Positions 8,553-18,581 are shown, counted from the first letter of the stretch. The stretch is 64,000 nt of DNA from Acinetobacter bouvetii DSM 14964 = CIP 107468 (GCF_000368865.1 NZ_KB849726.1:93408-157407); one strand, 5' to 3'. Numbers and translations: made by a program. Notes: generated by a model from the letters alone, not told the origin.

Positions 8553-11387
8553 TTATTGACAAGCTTCACAATCCGGATTGTCAATTGAACATGCCATTGG
8601 CACTGGTGCCGCATTTGCGAAACCATCGTCTTCAACCGCTTCAGGTTTTTTCGCTTCAACAACAGGAGCCGCTGCGGCAACAGGCGCTGCAGCTGCAGTC
8701 GCTTTAACTGCATTCAATGCGCCGGTGTTAATGGTCGATTTCTCTGCAGAAGTCGCGCCCAATGCACGCAGGTAATACGTGGTTTTTAGGCCGCGCAGCC
8801 ATGCCATTTTGTATGTCATGTCCAGTTTCTTACCGTTTGCACCAGAGATGTAAAGGTTTAGAGACTGAGCTTGGTCGATCCATTTTTGACGGCGTGATGC
8901 AGCATCAACAATCCAGCGCGGCTCAACTTCAAACGCAGTCGCGAAGATCGCTTTCAGCTCTTCAGGAATACGTGAGATTTTTTGAACAGAACCTTCGAAG
9001 TGTTTCAGGTCGTTGACCATCACAGAATCCCAAAGACCGCGCTCTTTCAACGCACGTACCAAGTACGGGTTGATCACTGTGAATTCGCCAGAAAGGTTAG
9101 ATTTCACATACAGGTTTTGGAATGTCGGTTCGATTGATTGCGAAACGCCGCAAATGTTCGAAATGGTTGCAGTCGGTGCAATTGCCATCACGTTCGAGTT
9201 GCGCATGCCGTCTTTTTGAACTTTGGCACGCAGAGTGTCCCAGTCCAAACGCTGTGTGCGGTCAACTTCAAACATGCGTTCAGGGCGTGATTTTGCAACC
9301 AGATCTAAAGAGTCAATTGGCAAAATACCTTGATCCCACAATGAACCTTTAAATGTTTCATAGGTGCCGCGTTCAAGCGCGAGATCGCTCGATGTTTGAA
9401 TCGCGTAGTAAGAAATCACTTCCATTGATTCATCGGCAAAATCAACAGCAGCTTCTGAACCGTAAGCCAATTGCATTTCATACAGCGCATCTTGGAAGCC
9501 CATGATGCCCATGCCGACTGGACGGTGTTTCAAGTTCGAATTGCGCGCTTGAGGAACCGCATAGTAGTTGATGTCGATCACGTTATCGAGCATGCGGACT
9601 GCAGTTTTTACGGTACGCGCCAGTTTTTCACGGTCAAGAACGCCGCCTTGAACGTGCTGCACAAGGTTGATTGAACCTAAGTTGCAGACTGCAATTTCAT
9701 CGGCATTGGTGTTCAGCGTAATTTCTGTACACAAGTTCGATGAATGCACGACGCCAACGTGCTGCTGCGGAGAACGCAGGTTGCAGACGTCTTTGAATGT
9801 GATCCAAGGGTGGCCTGTTTCAAACAGCATAGACAGCATTTTGCGCCACAAATCTTTTGCGCGGATTTTCTTGTGCAATAAATTTTGTTCTTTGGCAATG
9901 CCTTCGTAGTACGCATAGCGTTCAGCGAATTCTGCGCCAGTCAAATCATGCAGGTCTGGTGTTTCAGACGGTGTGAACAGTGTCCATTCCGCATCTTCAA
10001 ATACACGCTGCATGAACAAGTCTGGAACCCAGTTTGCTGTGTTCATGTCATGGGTGCGGCGGCGGTCATCGCCTGTGTTTTTACGCAGCTCAAGGAATTC
10101 TTCGATGTCCAAGTGCCAAGTTTCAAGGTATGCACAAACTGCGCCTTTTCGCTTGCCGCCTTGGTTCACTGCTACAGCGGTATCGTTTGCCACTTTCAGG
10201 AAGGGAACAACACCTTGAGACTTGCCGTTTGTGCCTTTGATATAAGAGTTCAAAGCGCGAACTGGAGTCCAGTCATTGCCTAAGCCGCCAGCCCATTTAG
10301 ACAGCATCGCGTTGTCACGCATTGCGCCATAAATGTTGTACAGGTCATCGCCAATGGTGGTTAAGTAGCAGCTCGACAATTGCGGACGCAATGTGCCTGA
10401 GTTGAACAGGGTAGGCGTAGACGCCATGTAATCGAAGCTGGACAATAAGTTGTAGAATTCGATTGCGCGGTCTTCGCGGTTTTCTTCATTGAGCGATAGG
10501 CCCATTGAAACACGCATGAAGAACAATTGCGGCAATTCGAAGCGCACGCCATCTGAATGGATGAAGTAACGGTCAAATAAGGTTTGCAGGCCTAAGTAGG
10601 TAAATTGGTTCGAGCGTTCAGGCTGAATCGCAGCGGCCAACTTAGCCAAGTCAAAGTTAAGCAGCTCTGGTGAAAGCAGGTCAAGTTCAATCCCTTTTTT
10701 CAGGAATGTCTCTAAAGCATCGCCTTCATTGGTTTCTGCAGCCAGACCCAGGAACTCCAAACCGGTCGCAACCAGGTTGTCGCGAAGCAAACGCGCAGTT
10801 ACGTAAGTATAGTTGGGTTCTTGCTCAATGCGGGTACGGGTCGCCATCATCATTGTGGTTGCAATGTCTGACTCTTTTACGCCGTTGTATAAGTTTTTAA
10901 CGGTTTCATCGATAATGGCTTGAACGTCGATACCTTCCAGTCCTTCAGCTGCTTTCGCAATATGCGCTTCAAGCGCGCCGAGATCCAGCGGGCGAAGCTG
11001 GCCGTCTGCAGTGGTAACCTGCAGGGTCGGGTGGTGATTGGCGCCAGTCAGCTTGCGCGCTTCAGCGCGCTGTTCACGGTAAATCACATAAGAACGCGCA
11101 ACTTTCTGTTCGCCTGTGCGCATCAGCGCAAGTTCAACTTGATCTTGAATTTCTTCAATGTGGATTGTGCCGCCAGACGGTAAACGGCGCTGGAACGTAT
11201 TTAATACCATCTCGGTAAGTTGAGAAATACGATCGTGGATACGGCTAGAGTCAGCGCTTTGCTGGCCTTCAACAGCCAAGAACGCTTTGCCGATCGCTAC
11301 AGAAATTTTTTCCGCATCAAAAACAGCAACATCACCGGTGCGCTTGATCACCTGCAATTGGCCTGGGGTAGACGTGATTACGCTCAT
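8553..11387 (-). CDS. nrdA: Ribonucleoside-diphosphate reductase class Ia, alpha subunit
   Basis: NrdA is the catalytic subunit that converts NDPs to dNDPs. It is 944 residues. Residues from about 10 to 110 form one ATP-cone (VIKRTGDVAVFDAEKI) and a second, more divergent cone follows (RPLDLGALEAHIAKA), the double-cone arrangement I recall from the Pseudomonas aeruginosa enzyme. The active-site region has SSCYLTT, NLCTEI (the radical cysteine and glutamate) and ATISNICG. A second redox cysteine follows. The C-terminal tail ends CSIDNPDCEACQ, the CxxC relay that is re-reduced by thioredoxin or glutaredoxin, and is reached by a long Ala/Val/Pro-rich linker. The ATP-cones imply allosteric control by ATP and dATP. 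Confidence 0.97.
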   Translation of the reverse strand: MSVITSTPGQLQVIKRTGDVAVFDAEKISVAIGKAFLAVEGQQSADSSRIHDRISQLTEMVLNTFQRRLPSGGTIHIEEIQDQVELALMRTGEQKVARSYVIYREQRAEARKLTGANHHPTLQVTTADGQLRPLDLGALEAHIAKAAEGLEGIDVQAIIDETVKNLYNGVKESDIATTMMMATRTRIEQEPNYTYVTARLLRDNLVATGLEFLGLAAETNEGDALETFLKKGIELDLLSPELLNFDLAKLAAAIQPERSNQFTYLGLQTLFDRYFIHSDGVRFELPQLFFMRVSMGLSLNEENREDRAIEFYNLLSSFDYMASTPTLFNSGTLRPQLSSCYLTTIGDDLYNIYGAMRDNAMLSKWAGGLGNDWTPVRALNSYIKGTNGKSQGVVPFLKVANDTAVAVNQGGKRKGAVCAYLETWHLDIEEFLELRKNTGDDRRRTHDMNTANWVPDLFMQRVFEDAEWTLFTPSETPDLHDLTGAEFAERYAYYEGIAKEQNLLHKKIRAKDLWRKMLSMLFETGHPWITFKDVCNLRSPQQHVGVVHSSNLCTEITLNTNADEIAVCNLGSINLVQHVQGGVLDREKLARTVKTAVRMLDNVIDINYYAVPQARNSNLKHRPVGMGIMGFQDALYEMQLAYGSEAAVDFADESMEVISYYAIQTSSDLALERGTYETFKGSLWDQGILPIDSLDLVAKSRPERMFEVDRTQRLDWDTLRAKVQKDGMRNSNVMAIAPTATISNICGVSQSIEPTFQNLYVKSNLSGEFTVINPYLVRALKERGLWDSVMVNDLKHFEGSVQKISRIPEELKAIFATAFEVEPRWIVDAASRRQKWIDQAQSLNLYISGANGKKLDMTYKMAWLRGLKTTYYLRALGATSAEKSTINTGALNAVKATAAAAPVAAAAPVVEAKKPEAVEDDGFANAAPVPMACSIDNPDCEACQ

Positions 11388-11473
11388 GTCAGCATAGCTC
11401 CATTGTCATCTATTGTTATGTTTGTAGACCGTTTGAACCGGGCAAAAACTATGCCACAGTGTTTGAGGTTTAA

Positions 11474-11519
11474 ACACAAGACTTAGTGGTTTAAAAATGA
11501 ATTGGACACAAGATACGGG
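11474..11519. promoter_or_regulatory. Candidate pair of NrdR boxes upstream of nrdA
   Basis: Two motifs, ACACAAGACTTAGTGG at 11474 and ACACAAGATACGGG at 11506, start 32 bases apart, about three helical turns. This is the layout of NrdR repressor box pairs, whose consensus is close to ACACWATATATWGTGT. The first matches at about 12 of 16 positions and the second less well. The pair lies 87-132 bases before the nrdA start. Confidence 0.4.
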
Positions 11520-11681
11520 AAAATTTAGGTCAGATCAATATTGACATTTTATTAAATATTTTAATCTGTTTCGACGGAAATCCTTCTCGAAAAAATCCCT
11601 ATTTTTTATCTTTCTTGTTTAAGCCTTATTGGACAAGGGCATAGCATAGCAAAGCTGAGTTTAAGTGCTTATAGATAACCT

Positions 11682-11690
11682 TGTGGATAA
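11682..11690. promoter_or_regulatory. Perfect consensus DnaA box upstream of nrdA
   Basis: TGTGGATAA is the exact reverse complement of the DnaA box TTATCCACA. It lies about 295 bases upstream of the nrdA start. In E. coli DnaA binds upstream of nrdAB and affects its transcription; a similar role here is inference. Confidence 0.4.
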
Positions 11691-11986
11691 GTTGAAAAGC
11701 TAAAAACTTATTTGCGCCATGGTTCATCTGATTGCTGTAAATATAGGCATTGGTTATTTTTTATGCTTTTTGTAACTGAATATTTTAAGAAATGTCTGAA
11801 AAAGCGCGTATCGGAAAATACGGCGAATTCGATGCTTGAAAATTCTTAACAAATTGCGGTCTTGATGTATCAGTTTCGTGAACAGCATCTTGTTTACAAT
11901 GTAAACGTGTGTATATTGCAAAATATATTGAATTGTATCTTTTGGATTTTTAAGGGATACGTCCAGTCAAATAAAGGGGCACTCTA

Positions 11987-12703
11987 ATGAGCCAAGAAGA
12001 AAAGTTACCTAAAATTTTAATCGTTGAAGACGATGAGCGTCTTGCCCGCTTAACTCAAGAATACCTTATCCGCAATGGACTTGAGGTTGGAGTAGAGCCG
12101 GACGGCAACCGCGCAATCCGCCGCATTATTGCAGAACAGCCGGATATGGTGGTTTTGGATGTGATGCTGCCGGGTGCAGATGGCTTAACGATTTGCCGTG
12201 AAGTGCGTCCGCATTACCATCAGCCGATTTTAATGCTGACTGCGCGCACAGAAGACATGGATCAGGTGCTTGGCCTTGAAATGGGTGCAGATGACTATGT
12301 GGCAAAACCTGTGCAGCCGCGCGTACTGCTGGCGCGTATCCGCGCATTGCTGCGCCGTACAGACAAAGCGCCAGAAGATGAAGTGGCGCAGCGCATTGAG
12401 TTTGATGATCTGGTGATCGACAACGGCGGCCGTTCAGTGACGCTCAATGGCGAGTTGGTTGATTTTACCAGCGCCGAATATGACCTGCTGTGGCTGCTGG
12501 CGTCAAACGCTGGCCGTATTTTGTCGCGTGAAGATATTTTTGAGCGCCTGCGCGGTATTGAATATGACGGTCAAGACCGTTCGATTGATGTGCGCATTTC
12601 ACGTATCCGTCCAAAAATCGGTGATGATCCGGAAAATCCAAAACGTATTAAAACTGTACGAAGCAAAGGCTATCTGTTTGTAAAAGAAACTAACGGCATC
12701 TAA
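11987..12703 (+). CDS. bfmR: OmpR-family response regulator BfmR
   Basis: The receiver domain covers roughly residues 8-125, with the acidic pair EDDE, the phosphoacceptor Asp in VVLDVMLPG, the Thr in MLTARTED and the Lys in YVAKPVQP. A winged-helix DNA-binding domain of the OmpR/PhoB type fills the C-terminal half (FTSAEYDLLWLL, SREDIFERLRG, RSIDVRISRIR, TVRSKGYLF). The sequence matches what I recall of Acinetobacter BfmR, which controls biofilm formation, capsule and envelope stress responses. The partner kinase gene bfmS follows after 40 bases. AAAGGGG precedes the ATG at a suitable distance. It is divergent from nrdA across a 600-base region. Confidence 0.95.
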   Translation: MSQEEKLPKILIVEDDERLARLTQEYLIRNGLEVGVEPDGNRAIRRIIAEQPDMVVLDVMLPGADGLTICREVRPHYHQPILMLTARTEDMDQVLGLEMGADDYVAKPVQPRVLLARIRALLRRTDKAPEDEVAQRIEFDDLVIDNGGRSVTLNGELVDFTSAEYDLLWLLASNAGRILSREDIFERLRGIEYDGQDRSIDVRISRIRPKIGDDPENPKRIKTVRSKGYLFVKETNGI

Positions 12704-12743
12704 TTGATGCCGTCCCTTTGAGGCTGAAGCAGGACAGGTCTAA

Positions 12744-14420
12744 GTGTTAAAGCACAGTATTTTTTTGCGCATTTATGCAGGACTGGTCATCTTGGTGGTA
12801 TTGGTGGCTTTGTTCGGCTATTTGCTGGTGCAAATCATCAATTATCAGCGCGCGCAGGAATACCGCGAGTCCCTGACGGACGGCATGGCTTATATCATCA
12901 GTGAAGGCATTGCCCGTCAGCCGAATAAGCAGCAGCGCATGGATTGGATCTCCGATGCGTCCAATCTGCTGGAATTGCCCATCTATTATGTTAAAGCCGA
13001 CAAGGTGGACTTAACCCGCGCCGAAGCGAAGCGTATTGAAGAGCGCAAAGCGGTGGTGCGCTGGGATGCGCAAACCAATGTGGCCTATATCATTATTGGC
13101 CTGAAAGATGATGCCAGTCACCTGCTGTATATCAAGGCTGAAAATATCACTGAACGGCAAATGAAGGCCCTGCCTGTGTTTGTGCTGGATTATTTGGTGT
13201 ATTACCCGGGGCAGGAGAAAGAATATCTGCAGCGCATTCAGCATTATTTTGCTTATCCGCTGCAAATTGAAGATGTTAAAAACCTGCCTTTGGATTCAGA
13301 ACAGATCGGCCGCTTAAGGCTGGATCACAGCATTATCCTGTACCGCGACAGCGCAACAGTGCGCGGCACGACCATTTCTATTGTTTCGCCAATTCCAAGC
13401 TCAACCACTGAAGTGCTGGTGATGGGGCCTGTGCCGTTATTCAATTGGATGCCTTTTCAGCTGGCTGCCGGCATTACCTTGCTGAGCCTGTTTGTGTTAA
13501 GCCTTGGGGTGTATGGCCTGCTGGTGCCGATGCAGCGCAAGCTGCGCGCGGTGAATTATGCATTGAATAAAATGAAGACCGGTGACATGTCTGTGCGCCT
13601 GCCTGTGGAAAGCAGCGATGAAATGGGTTCACTGGCGTCCAGCTACAACTCAATGTCAGATCATATTCAGCGTTTAATTGAGGCGCAGCGTGAGCTGATG
13701 CGCGCTGTGTCGCATGAATTGCGTACGCCAGTCGCCCGAATCCGTTTCGGCGTGGAAATGATGGCGGATGAAGAAGACTATGAATACCGTCAGCATCAGG
13801 TCGAACAGATTGATAAGGATATTGAGGCGCTAAATACCTTGATTGATGAAATCATGACCTATGCCAAGTTGGAGCAGGGCACGCCATCATTGGATTTTGA
13901 GCAGATCATTCTGTTTGAAGTGCTGGATCAGGTGGTGATCGAGACTGAAGCGCTGAAGACTGGAAAAACTCTGGAACTGCAGGCGCCGCCGCTGACCGTT
14001 GTGGTGGATGCTGAACGCCGCTATCTGCACCGCGTTATTCAGAATCTGGTGGGCAATGCGGTGCGCTATTGCGACAATAAAGTGGTGATTAGCGGCGGGC
14101 TGGACGGCAAAGGCAATGCGTACATCTGTGTGGAAGATGACGGGCCAGGGATTCCTGAAGACGAGCGCAGCCGCATCTTTGAAGCGTTTGCCCGCTTGGA
14201 TAACAGCCGTACCCGGGCATCAGGCGGTTATGGGCTGGGCTTGTCGATTGTCAGCCGGATTGCATACTGGTTTGGCGGTTCGGTGCATATTGATGAAAGC
14301 CCGAGATTGGGCGGCGCGCGTTTCATTATGCAGTGGCCTGCCAAGCGTTTTAAAGACAGTAAGCGTAAAGCTGGCGATGCTGCGAAGGATTCGGACAGCG
14401 AAAGCTTGAACGTTAAATAA
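12744..14420 (+). CDS. bfmS: Sensor histidine kinase BfmS
   Basis: BfmS is the 558-residue partner of BfmR. It starts at a GTG. It has an N-terminal membrane helix (YAGLVILVVLVALFGYLLV), a large periplasmic sensing part, a second membrane helix near residues 235-260 and a HAMP segment. The dimerisation domain has the phospho-accepting His in AVSHELRTPVARI. The ATPase domain has an N box (QNLVGNAVRY), a G1 box (EDDGPGIP), an F box (FEAFARLD) and a G2 box (GYGLGLSIV). BfmS senses an envelope signal and sets the phosphorylation of BfmR. It is co-transcribed with bfmR and followed by a strong terminator. Confidence 0.95.
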   Translation: MLKHSIFLRIYAGLVILVVLVALFGYLLVQIINYQRAQEYRESLTDGMAYIISEGIARQPNKQQRMDWISDASNLLELPIYYVKADKVDLTRAEAKRIEERKAVVRWDAQTNVAYIIIGLKDDASHLLYIKAENITERQMKALPVFVLDYLVYYPGQEKEYLQRIQHYFAYPLQIEDVKNLPLDSEQIGRLRLDHSIILYRDSATVRGTTISIVSPIPSSTTEVLVMGPVPLFNWMPFQLAAGITLLSLFVLSLGVYGLLVPMQRKLRAVNYALNKMKTGDMSVRLPVESSDEMGSLASSYNSMSDHIQRLIEAQRELMRAVSHELRTPVARIRFGVEMMADEEDYEYRQHQVEQIDKDIEALNTLIDEIMTYAKLEQGTPSLDFEQIILFEVLDQVVIETEALKTGKTLELQAPPLTVVVDAERRYLHRVIQNLVGNAVRYCDNKVVISGGLDGKGNAYICVEDDGPGIPEDERSRIFEAFARLDNSRTRASGGYGLGLSIVSRIAYWFGGSVHIDESPRLGGARFIMQWPAKRFKDSKRKAGDAAKDSDSESLNVK

Positions 14421-14434
14421 GGCGTTAAAGCCCG

Positions 14435-14466
14435 AAAAAAAGCCATTCAATTGAATGGCTTTTTTT
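14435..14466. terminator. Bidirectional terminator between bfmS and a convergent gene
   Basis: AAAAAAGCCATTCAA / TTGAATGGCTTTTTT forms a near-perfect palindrome with flanking A and T runs, 15 bases after the bfmS stop and just before the end of the convergent gene. Confidence 0.9.
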
Positions 14467-14479
14467 ATCGCTTGAGTTT

Positions 14480-14836
14480 TTATTCGTGAACGGATGCGTC
14501 TGGCGCAATAATGTCTTTGCCATTTTTTAATGCGGCCAGCGCATTGGTATTGAAATCAATCAGCAGTGAATTGTTTTTTGCATCAATAGCATAGCGGCTA
14601 ATCAATTTTTCATCGCCATTCAGTGTTTCAACTTTGTATTCATCGGCAATATTCATGATGCCGTCTAGGTTGGTTGTTGCTGAGGCTTTGTCTTGACGGA
14701 ACAATTCGTAGATATCACGCAAATCAAAAATGGCATTATCTGCGTCTGGGTGTTTTGCTACATAGTTTTCAATGTGACGGATAATGAGCTGGGCAAACAA
14801 AAAGTAGTCTGGCTTATGCGTAAACTCTAGATTCAT
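14480..14836 (-). CDS. Hypothetical protein (118 aa)
   Basis: I do not recognise this family. The start is placed at the ATG at 14836 because AAAGGAG lies eight bases before it; the frame stays open for another 17 codons upstream but without a ribosome-binding site. The protein is soluble, without signal peptide or membrane segment, and begins MNLEFTHKPDYFLFAQLII. It has a mixed alpha/beta look with acidic patches (HPDADNAIFDLRDIYELF). It converges with bfmS and shares its terminator. No regulatory link to bfmRS can be inferred. Confidence 0.65.
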   Translation of the reverse strand: MNLEFTHKPDYFLFAQLIIRHIENYVAKHPDADNAIFDLRDIYELFRQDKASATTNLDGIMNIADEYKVETLNGDEKLISRYAIDAKNNSLLIDFNTNALAALKNGKDIIAPDASVHE

Positions 14837-15461
14837 GTATTGCTCCTTTTTCGAGTGATTTGATTGTTTTATATAGGAATAGCACAAAAAGAATTAAATG
14901 CAGATAGGCGACTTAAATTTGCTGCAAAAAAATACAAAGCCGAATGAAATAAGTGCGGTTAATAGCGCGTGCCGACGCAGCAGGGGAGATTATTTTGCAA
15001 TGCGGCAGCGCCGCTGCACGAGGTAGGTAAAAAGTTGGCTGGCGGTTAAAAGTGCCAGAATGATAGATTTTTTTATTGTTAAAATTATCGTAATGTGAAA
15101 ATTCAGTGAAAAAATAAATAAAAGCTGGGTTGCTGGTGAATTTCTCAATCATGCGGTGATATTTTGCGCTTCGGGGTTTGGGGGTGTGCTTTTGAAATGT
15201 GCTGAAAATAGAAAATTTGTAAAAATAATAATAGCTTAAAAATTTATTTGATAAGGCGGTAAATAGGAGTGAAATACGGCTTTAGTCGAGAGTTTTAAGA
15301 AAAATGCTTAAAAAATCATCCCAAAGACTAAGGCTTATAAGCTAGCAAGATACATCATCAATCAGGTACAATTGGCGGGATTAATTTTGTGTTTGGTGTA
15401 TTTGAAGGCCAATACATGCATTCTTTGTTAATAAATTAGGCCTGCCAGGAGTTATCCCCGC
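14837..15461. other. Intergenic region between a minus-strand gene and nuoA
   Basis: About 625 bases, mostly AT-rich, that should contain the nuo operon promoter. A minus-strand open frame of 79 codons (14913-15152) has no ribosome-binding site or recognisable domain and is not called. A small GC-rich inverted repeat (GCGGCAGCGCCGC) lies at about 15004-15016. No clear promoter was identified. The last bases before nuoA contain AGGAG. Confidence 0.45.
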
Positions 15462-16007
15462 ATGAGTGCCATTACTCCATACGATTGGGCAATTATTGCC
15501 TTCGTGATCGGCGTTACATTTCTATGCGTCTTTATGCTCACAGTCCCGTTACTCCTAGGGGGTAAATCGTGGGGCCGTGCTAAGCAAGAGCAGTTTGAGT
15601 CAGGTGTTGTCGGTGCAGGCGGTGCGCGTATCCGCTTGTCTGCAAAGTTCTATTTAGTTGCAATTTTCTTCGTCGTTTTTGATATCGAAGCGCTCTACCT
15701 CTATGCATGGTCTACATCTGTGCGTGAAGCAGGCTGGTTCGGTTTTACGACAGTAGTCATCTTTGTGGTCGATTTATTGATTGCATTGGTTTATGCCGTG
15801 AAGGTTGGCGCGTTGAATTGGGCGCCAACAGATAAGCGTAAAGCTGCTGGCCGAGAGCTGAAAATTGGTTCACCAAACATGAACATTGCAGAAATTACCC
15901 GCTTTAACTCAATTGAAGAATTGGTACTTGACCCTACTGGTCAAATTCCAGCTCAATCATCTGGCCGTGTGAAAAAATCTGCGGCTGCATCATCTGATAA
16001 GGAGTAA
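15462..16007 (+). CDS. nuoA: NADH-quinone oxidoreductase subunit A
   Basis: NuoA is a small membrane subunit of respiratory complex I, placed at the hinge between the peripheral and membrane arms. Three transmembrane helices are evident, at about residues 9-30, 64-84 and 92-115. The family motif is present: [35 protein letters not shown] in outline, with [11 protein letters not shown] well conserved. At 181 residues it is longer than the E. coli protein (about 147) because of a polar C-terminal extension. It opens the 13-gene nuo operon, with an AGGAG ribosome-binding site, and is followed by nuoB after seven bases. Confidence 0.97.
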   Translation: MSAITPYDWAIIAFVIGVTFLCVFMLTVPLLLGGKSWGRAKQEQFESGVVGAGGARIRLSAKFYLVAIFFVVFDIEALYLYAWSTSVREAGWFGFTTVVIFVVDLLIALVYAVKVGALNWAPTDKRKAAGRELKIGSPNMNIAEITRFNSIEELVLDPTGQIPAQSSGRVKKSAAASSDKE

Positions 16008-16014
16008 CCCGGGA

Positions 16015-16692
16015 ATGAAATATACATTAACCCGTGCGAATCCGGATGCTGATCAATATCCGCTTCAAGAGCGTCAAATCGTGACAGATCCGCTTGAAGA
16101 AGAAGTGAATAAAAATGTATTCATGACCCGTTTAGAGGACTTGATGCATACAGCAGTAAACTGGGGCCGTAAAAACTCAGTTTGGCCGTTCAACTTTGGT
16201 ACCTCTTGCTGCTACGTAGAGTATGCAACAACGTTAACTGGCGTGCATGACTTGTCGCGTTTCGGCGCCGAGGTTATCCGCGCTTCACCGCGTCAGGCGG
16301 ATGTGATGATTGTGGCAGGAACCTGCTTCATGAAAATGGCGCCAGTCATTCAGCGTTTGTACGAGCAAATGCTTGAGCCGAAATGGGTAATTTCCATGGG
16401 TGCTTGTGCAAACTCAGGCGGCATGTACGACATTTATTCTGTTGTGCAAGGCGTGGATAAAATCATTCCTGTGGATGTGTACATCCCAGGCTGTCCGCCG
16501 CGTCCTGAAGCATTAATTCAAGCATTAATGTTATTGCAAGACCAAATTCAATTAGAGCGCCGCCCATTGTCAGCGGTTATCGGTGATGATCTTCAGCCAG
16601 TGTATAAGCCAAAGATGCAGCCGGAACGCGACCGCAAGCAAGCACAGCGCATTGCTGTGAAAAACCTGCGCTCTATGGATGAAATTAAATAA
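16015..16692 (+). CDS. nuoB: NADH-quinone oxidoreductase subunit B
   Basis: NuoB is the peripheral subunit that holds iron-sulphur cluster N2, the last electron carrier before quinone. The four ligand cysteines are visible in GTSCCYVEY (adjacent pair), [11 protein letters not shown] and [11 protein letters not shown]. Length is 225 residues, close to the E. coli protein. It follows nuoA closely and is separated from nuoCD by 87 bases that contain a GC-rich hairpin, the largest gap within the operon. Confidence 0.98.
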   Translation: MKYTLTRANPDADQYPLQERQIVTDPLEEEVNKNVFMTRLEDLMHTAVNWGRKNSVWPFNFGTSCCYVEYATTLTGVHDLSRFGAEVIRASPRQADVMIVAGTCFMKMAPVIQRLYEQMLEPKWVISMGACANSGGMYDIYSVVQGVDKIIPVDVYIPGCPPRPEALIQALMLLQDQIQLERRPLSAVIGDDLQPVYKPKMQPERDRKQAQRIAVKNLRSMDEIK

Positions 16693-16713
16693 TTTAAGCG
16701 ATGAATGTTTGAT

Positions 16714-16730
16714 ACACCCGGTCCGGGTGT
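16714..16730 (+). other. GC-rich hairpin between nuoB and nuoCD
   Basis: ACACCCGG-T-CCGGGTGT is a perfect inverted repeat in the only sizeable gap inside the nuo operon. It lacks a proper T-run (AATTGTCGTTT follows), so it is more likely an mRNA processing or stability element or weak attenuator than a full terminator. Confidence 0.6.
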
Positions 16731-16779
16731 AATTGTCGTTTAGGTTGACTGAATTTGTATTAAATAGGAAGCCAAGCCA

Positions 16780-18567
16780 ATGGCTGAAACTGAAATTGCT
16801 ATGCCAGAATCAACTCCCGTTGATTCACGCCCAGCATTTGCAATTGTAGAAGAGCTCAAAGCCAAATTTGGCGAGAACTTCTACGTGCAAACGACTTTTG
16901 AAGACTTTCCTACAGTCTGGGTTGAGCGCGCACGTGTGCAAGACGTTTTAATGTTCTTGCGTACAGTGTCACGCCCATACGTGATGCTGTTTGACTTGTC
17001 TGCAGTAGACGAGCGCCTGCGCACGCACCGTGACGGTTTGCCTGCATCAGACTTTACAGTGTTCTATCACTTGCTGTCTCTTGAGCGCAACAGCGACATC
17101 CGTATTAAAGTTGCGTTGAGCGAGAATGATGTAAATCTTCCGACTGCAACCAATATTTGGCCAAATGCCAACTGGTATGAGCGTGAAGCTTACGATATGT
17201 TCGGGATCAATTTCGAGGGGCATCCAATGCTCCGCCGTATTTTGCTGCCGACTTACTGGGAAGGCCACCCGCTGCGTAAAGAATATTCTGCGCGCGCTAC
17301 TGAATATACACCGTATATGCAGAACCAGGCGAAACAGGATTTCGAACAGGAACACCTGCGCTTTGTGCCTGAAGATTGGGGCCTGAAACGCGGCAACGCC
17401 GATGAAGACTTCATGTTCCTGAACTTGGGTCCTAACCATCCGTCTGCGCACGGTGCATTCCGTGTGATCTTGCAGCTGGACGGCGAAGAAGTGAAAGACT
17501 GCGTACCGGACATTGGCTATCACCACCGCGGTGTGGAAAAGATGGCTGAACGTCAAACTTGGCATTCATTCATTCCGTATACCGACCGTGTGGACTACTT
17601 GGGCGGCTGTGCGCAAAACATGCCTTACGTCATGGGCGTAGAGCAAATGGCGGGCATTACTGTGCCTGACCGCGCGCAATGCATCCGTGTCATGATGTCT
17701 GAATTGTTCCGTATCAATAACCACTTGCTGTTTATTGGTACAGCGATTCAGGATGCCGGCGGTATGACGCCAGTATTCTATATGTTCGCCGACCGTCAGA
17801 AAATCTATGACGCCATCGAAGCGATCACGGGTTACCGCATGCACCCAGCATGGTTCCGTATCGGCGGTACAGCGCATGACCTGCCGAATGGCTGGGAAAA
17901 GCTGATCCGTGAAATTTTGGACTGGATGCCGGGCCGCTTGAAAGAGTACTACACTGCAGCATTGAAAAACTCAGTATTCATTGGCCGTACCCGCAACGTC
18001 GCTCAGTACGATGCAAAATCTGCATTAGCTTGGGGTGTAACAGGTACTGGCTTGCGTGCGACAGGTATCGATTTTGACGTGCGTAAATACCGTCCTTACA
18101 GCGGTTATGAAAACTACGACTTCGATGTGCCTTTAGAGTACGAAGGCGATGCATATGCGCGTGTGATTGTGCATTTCCGTGAAATTGAAGAATCGCTGAA
18201 AATCATTAAGCAATGTTTAGACAATATGCCTTCTGGCGCATACAAGGCGGATCATCCGCTGGCTGTTCCACCGCCGAAAGACAAAACATTGCAAGATATT
18301 GAAACTTTGATTACGCACTTCCTGAGCGTGTCATGGGGTCCTGTCATGCCTGCTGGTGAAGCATCTGTAATGGCGGAAGTGGTGAAAGGCGCGTCGAACT
18401 ACTACTTGACTTCAGACAAGTCAACGATGAGTTACCGTACCCGTATCCGTACACCGACCTTCACGCATTTACAGCAAATGCCTTCTGTGATTAACGGCAG
18501 CTTAATGTCTGACTTAATCATTTATTTAGCGACCATTGACGTCGTAATGGCTGACGTGGATCGCTAA
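16780..18567 (+). CDS. nuoCD: NADH-quinone oxidoreductase fused subunits C and D
   Basis: This gene fuses NuoC (about residues 20-190, with [12 protein letters not shown] and GHPLRKEY) to NuoD (about residues 205-595). NuoD resembles the large subunit of NiFe hydrogenases but without metal ligands and forms much of the quinone-binding pocket with Nuo[13 protein letters not shown] and [11 protein letters not shown] are visible, as is the C-terminal [15 protein letters not shown]. The fusion is known from Enterobacteria, Pseudomonas and Acinetobacter. Length 595 is normal. AATAGGAAG precedes the ATG. Confidence 0.98.
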   Translation: MAETEIAMPESTPVDSRPAFAIVEELKAKFGENFYVQTTFEDFPTVWVERARVQDVLMFLRTVSRPYVMLFDLSAVDERLRTHRDGLPASDFTVFYHLLSLERNSDIRIKVALSENDVNLPTATNIWPNANWYEREAYDMFGINFEGHPMLRRILLPTYWEGHPLRKEYSARATEYTPYMQNQAKQDFEQEHLRFVPEDWGLKRGNADEDFMFLNLGPNHPSAHGAFRVILQLDGEEVKDCVPDIGYHHRGVEKMAERQTWHSFIPYTDRVDYLGGCAQNMPYVMGVEQMAGITVPDRAQCIRVMMSELFRINNHLLFIGTAIQDAGGMTPVFYMFADRQKIYDAIEAITGYRMHPAWFRIGGTAHDLPNGWEKLIREILDWMPGRLKEYYTAALKNSVFIGRTRNVAQYDAKSALAWGVTGTGLRATGIDFDVRKYRPYSGYENYDFDVPLEYEGDAYARVIVHFREIEESLKIIKQCLDNMPSGAYKADHPLAVPPPKDKTLQDIETLITHFLSVSWGPVMPAGEASVMAEVVKGASNYYLTSDKSTMSYRTRIRTPTFTHLQQMPSVINGSLMSDLIIYLATIDVVMADVDR

Positions 18568-18581
18568 GGGGTAAACGCATT

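Larger units (their letters stand above)
11388..11986. other. Intergenic region between divergent nrdA and bfmR
   Basis: About 600 bases separate nrdA (minus strand) from bfmR (plus strand), so both promoters must lie here. Recognisable items are two candidate NrdR boxes and a perfect DnaA box, listed separately. The bfmR side is AT-rich (GTAAACGTGTGTATATTG) and ends in AAAGGGG, the bfmR ribosome-binding site. No small coding gene is convincing. Confidence 0.6.

Noticed and set aside
11682..11690. DnaA box as part of a replication origin
   Set aside because: Only one perfect box is present, without clustered boxes, an AT-rich unwinding region or dnaA/gyrB-type neighbours. It is kept only as a possible nrdA regulatory site.
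14913..15152. 79-codon minus-strand frame upstream of nuoA
   Set aside because: No ribosome-binding site, no recognisable domain and low-complexity AT-driven residues.
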